A program made the position numbers and the translations under genes. A model generated the notes under the pieces. It did not search any database. It was not told the origin of the DNA and saw only the letters and a list, made by a program, of their open reading frames with translations. From Rahnella bruchi (GTDB lineage: Bacteria > Pseudomonadota > Gammaproteobacteria > Enterobacterales > Enterobacteriaceae): a DNA stretch of 64,000 bases. Location: NCBI RefSeq assembly GCF_003614975.1, contig NZ_QZWI01000001.1, positions 1,054,001 to 1,118,000 of the forward strand, in the 5' to 3' direction. Below, one piece after another: positions 63,649 to 64,000 of this stretch (positions within the stretch are counted from its first letter, which is position 1; every line of letters begins with the position of its first letter).

Positions 63649-64000
63649 ATGCCGCAAGAACAACACTACACAGGCCGTTTCGCCCCCTCACCTTCCGGTG
63701 ACCTTCATTTTGGTTCGCTGATTGCCGCGCTTGGCAGCTATTTGCATGCCCGTTCGCAAAACGGACAATGGTTAGTCCGCATCGACGATATCGACCCGCC
63801 GCGTGAAATCCCCGGTTCCGCTGATCGCATTTTAGCCACGCTCGAGCGTTACGGGCTGGAATGGGATGATGAGGTGGTCTGGCAGTCGAAACGTCACGAA
63901 GCCTATCGCGCCGCGCTGGACTGGTTGTATCAGCAACAAAAAAGTTATTACTGCACCTGTACCCGCCAGCGGATTTCGCAAACTGGCGGCACCTATGACG
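63649..64000 (+). CDS. gluQ: Glutamyl-Q tRNA(Asp) synthetase (partial, cut by window end)
   Basis: About 117 codons are visible and the frame is still open at the window edge; the full protein is near 300 residues. It reads [20 protein letters not shown], then [19 protein letters not shown]. It has the class I HIGH-like motif (GDLHFG) and the Cys of the zinc site (YYCTCTRQR). It charges glutamate onto the queuosine base of tRNA-Asp. The start lies 62 bp after dksA, the same arrangement as in E. coli (dksA-gluQ). Confidence 0.93.
   Translation, partial: MPQEQHYTGRFAPSPSGDLHFGSLIAALGSYLHARSQNGQWLVRIDDIDPPREIPGSADRILATLERYGLEWDDEVVWQSKRHEAYRAALDWLYQQQKSYYCTCTRQRISQTGGTYD

Noticed and set aside
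1-64000. CRISPR arrays, tRNA or rRNA genes, insertion sequences, prophage
   Set aside because: No regularly spaced repeats, tRNA/rRNA-like sequence, transposase or phage genes were seen in reading the window.

Overview
The window is a chromosomal segment of a gamma-proteobacterium of the order Enterobacterales, most likely Yersiniaceae (a Rahnella/Ewingella-like genus; the genus is inference). The right third keeps the classic enterobacterial order gluQ-dksA-sfsA-thpR-hrpB-mrcB-fhuACDB-hemL-clcA-erpA-btuF-mtnN-dgt-degP-cdaR, with protein lengths and motifs close to those remembered for E. coli. Here the gudPXD operon lies directly beside cdaR, and yadS is missing between btuF and erpA. No rRNA, tRNA, insertion sequence, prophage or CRISPR array was seen.

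Layout. 1-2700: an AT-rich accessory stretch with an RcsA-like LuxR regulator, a degenerate EAL protein and a long upstream region carrying three RcsAB-box-like sites. 2700-10850: a P2-type cation ATPase, divergent from an overlapping operon of adaptor lipoprotein, RND pump and membrane acyltransferase. 10850-14000: an XRE/cupin regulator divergent from azlCD with a dense operator, then the putrescine importer plaP. 14500-19100: a diguanylate cyclase, an AraC regulator, a LysE-type exporter co-transcribed with an unrecognised HxxxH...E protein, and a DUF1345 membrane protein. 19200-22100: an amino-acid binding protein, a permease and an aminotransferase behind tandem met-box-like sites, with no ATPase subunit. 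22100-25400: a LysR/MFS divergent pair and a YdcF homologue. 25800-31900: a complete Csu-type chaperone-usher pilus operon. 31900-35000: a cold-shock-domain protein, alkB, a decayed PEP mutase-family gene, a P-loop kinase and a shikimate-dehydrogenase-like protein. 35000-40600: glucarate catabolism (gudP, gudX, gudD) with its activator cdaR. 40800-64000: the conserved core block, ending in a gluQ cut by the window edge.

Working together: GudP imports glucarate/galactarate and GudD dehydrates it, under CdaR; an 11-bp motif (GCAAATGCCCA) occurs upstream of gudP and twice upstream of cdaR. FhuA-C-D-B takes up ferric hydroxamates behind a Fur-box-like site. DegP has a good sigma-E-type promoter. 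MtnN and BtuF are translationally coupled.

The best candidate for something undescribed is the leader of the 17014-18306/lysE operon. On the minus strand it can fold into nested stems of 7, 7 and 9 bp that enclose the ribosome binding site and end two bases before the start codon. The 9-bp stem uses G-U pairs that exist only in the sense direction, which points to a cis-regulatory RNA controlling a LysE-type exporter and a metalloenzyme-like partner. All functional statements come from reading motifs and remembered family knowledge; no database search was run.
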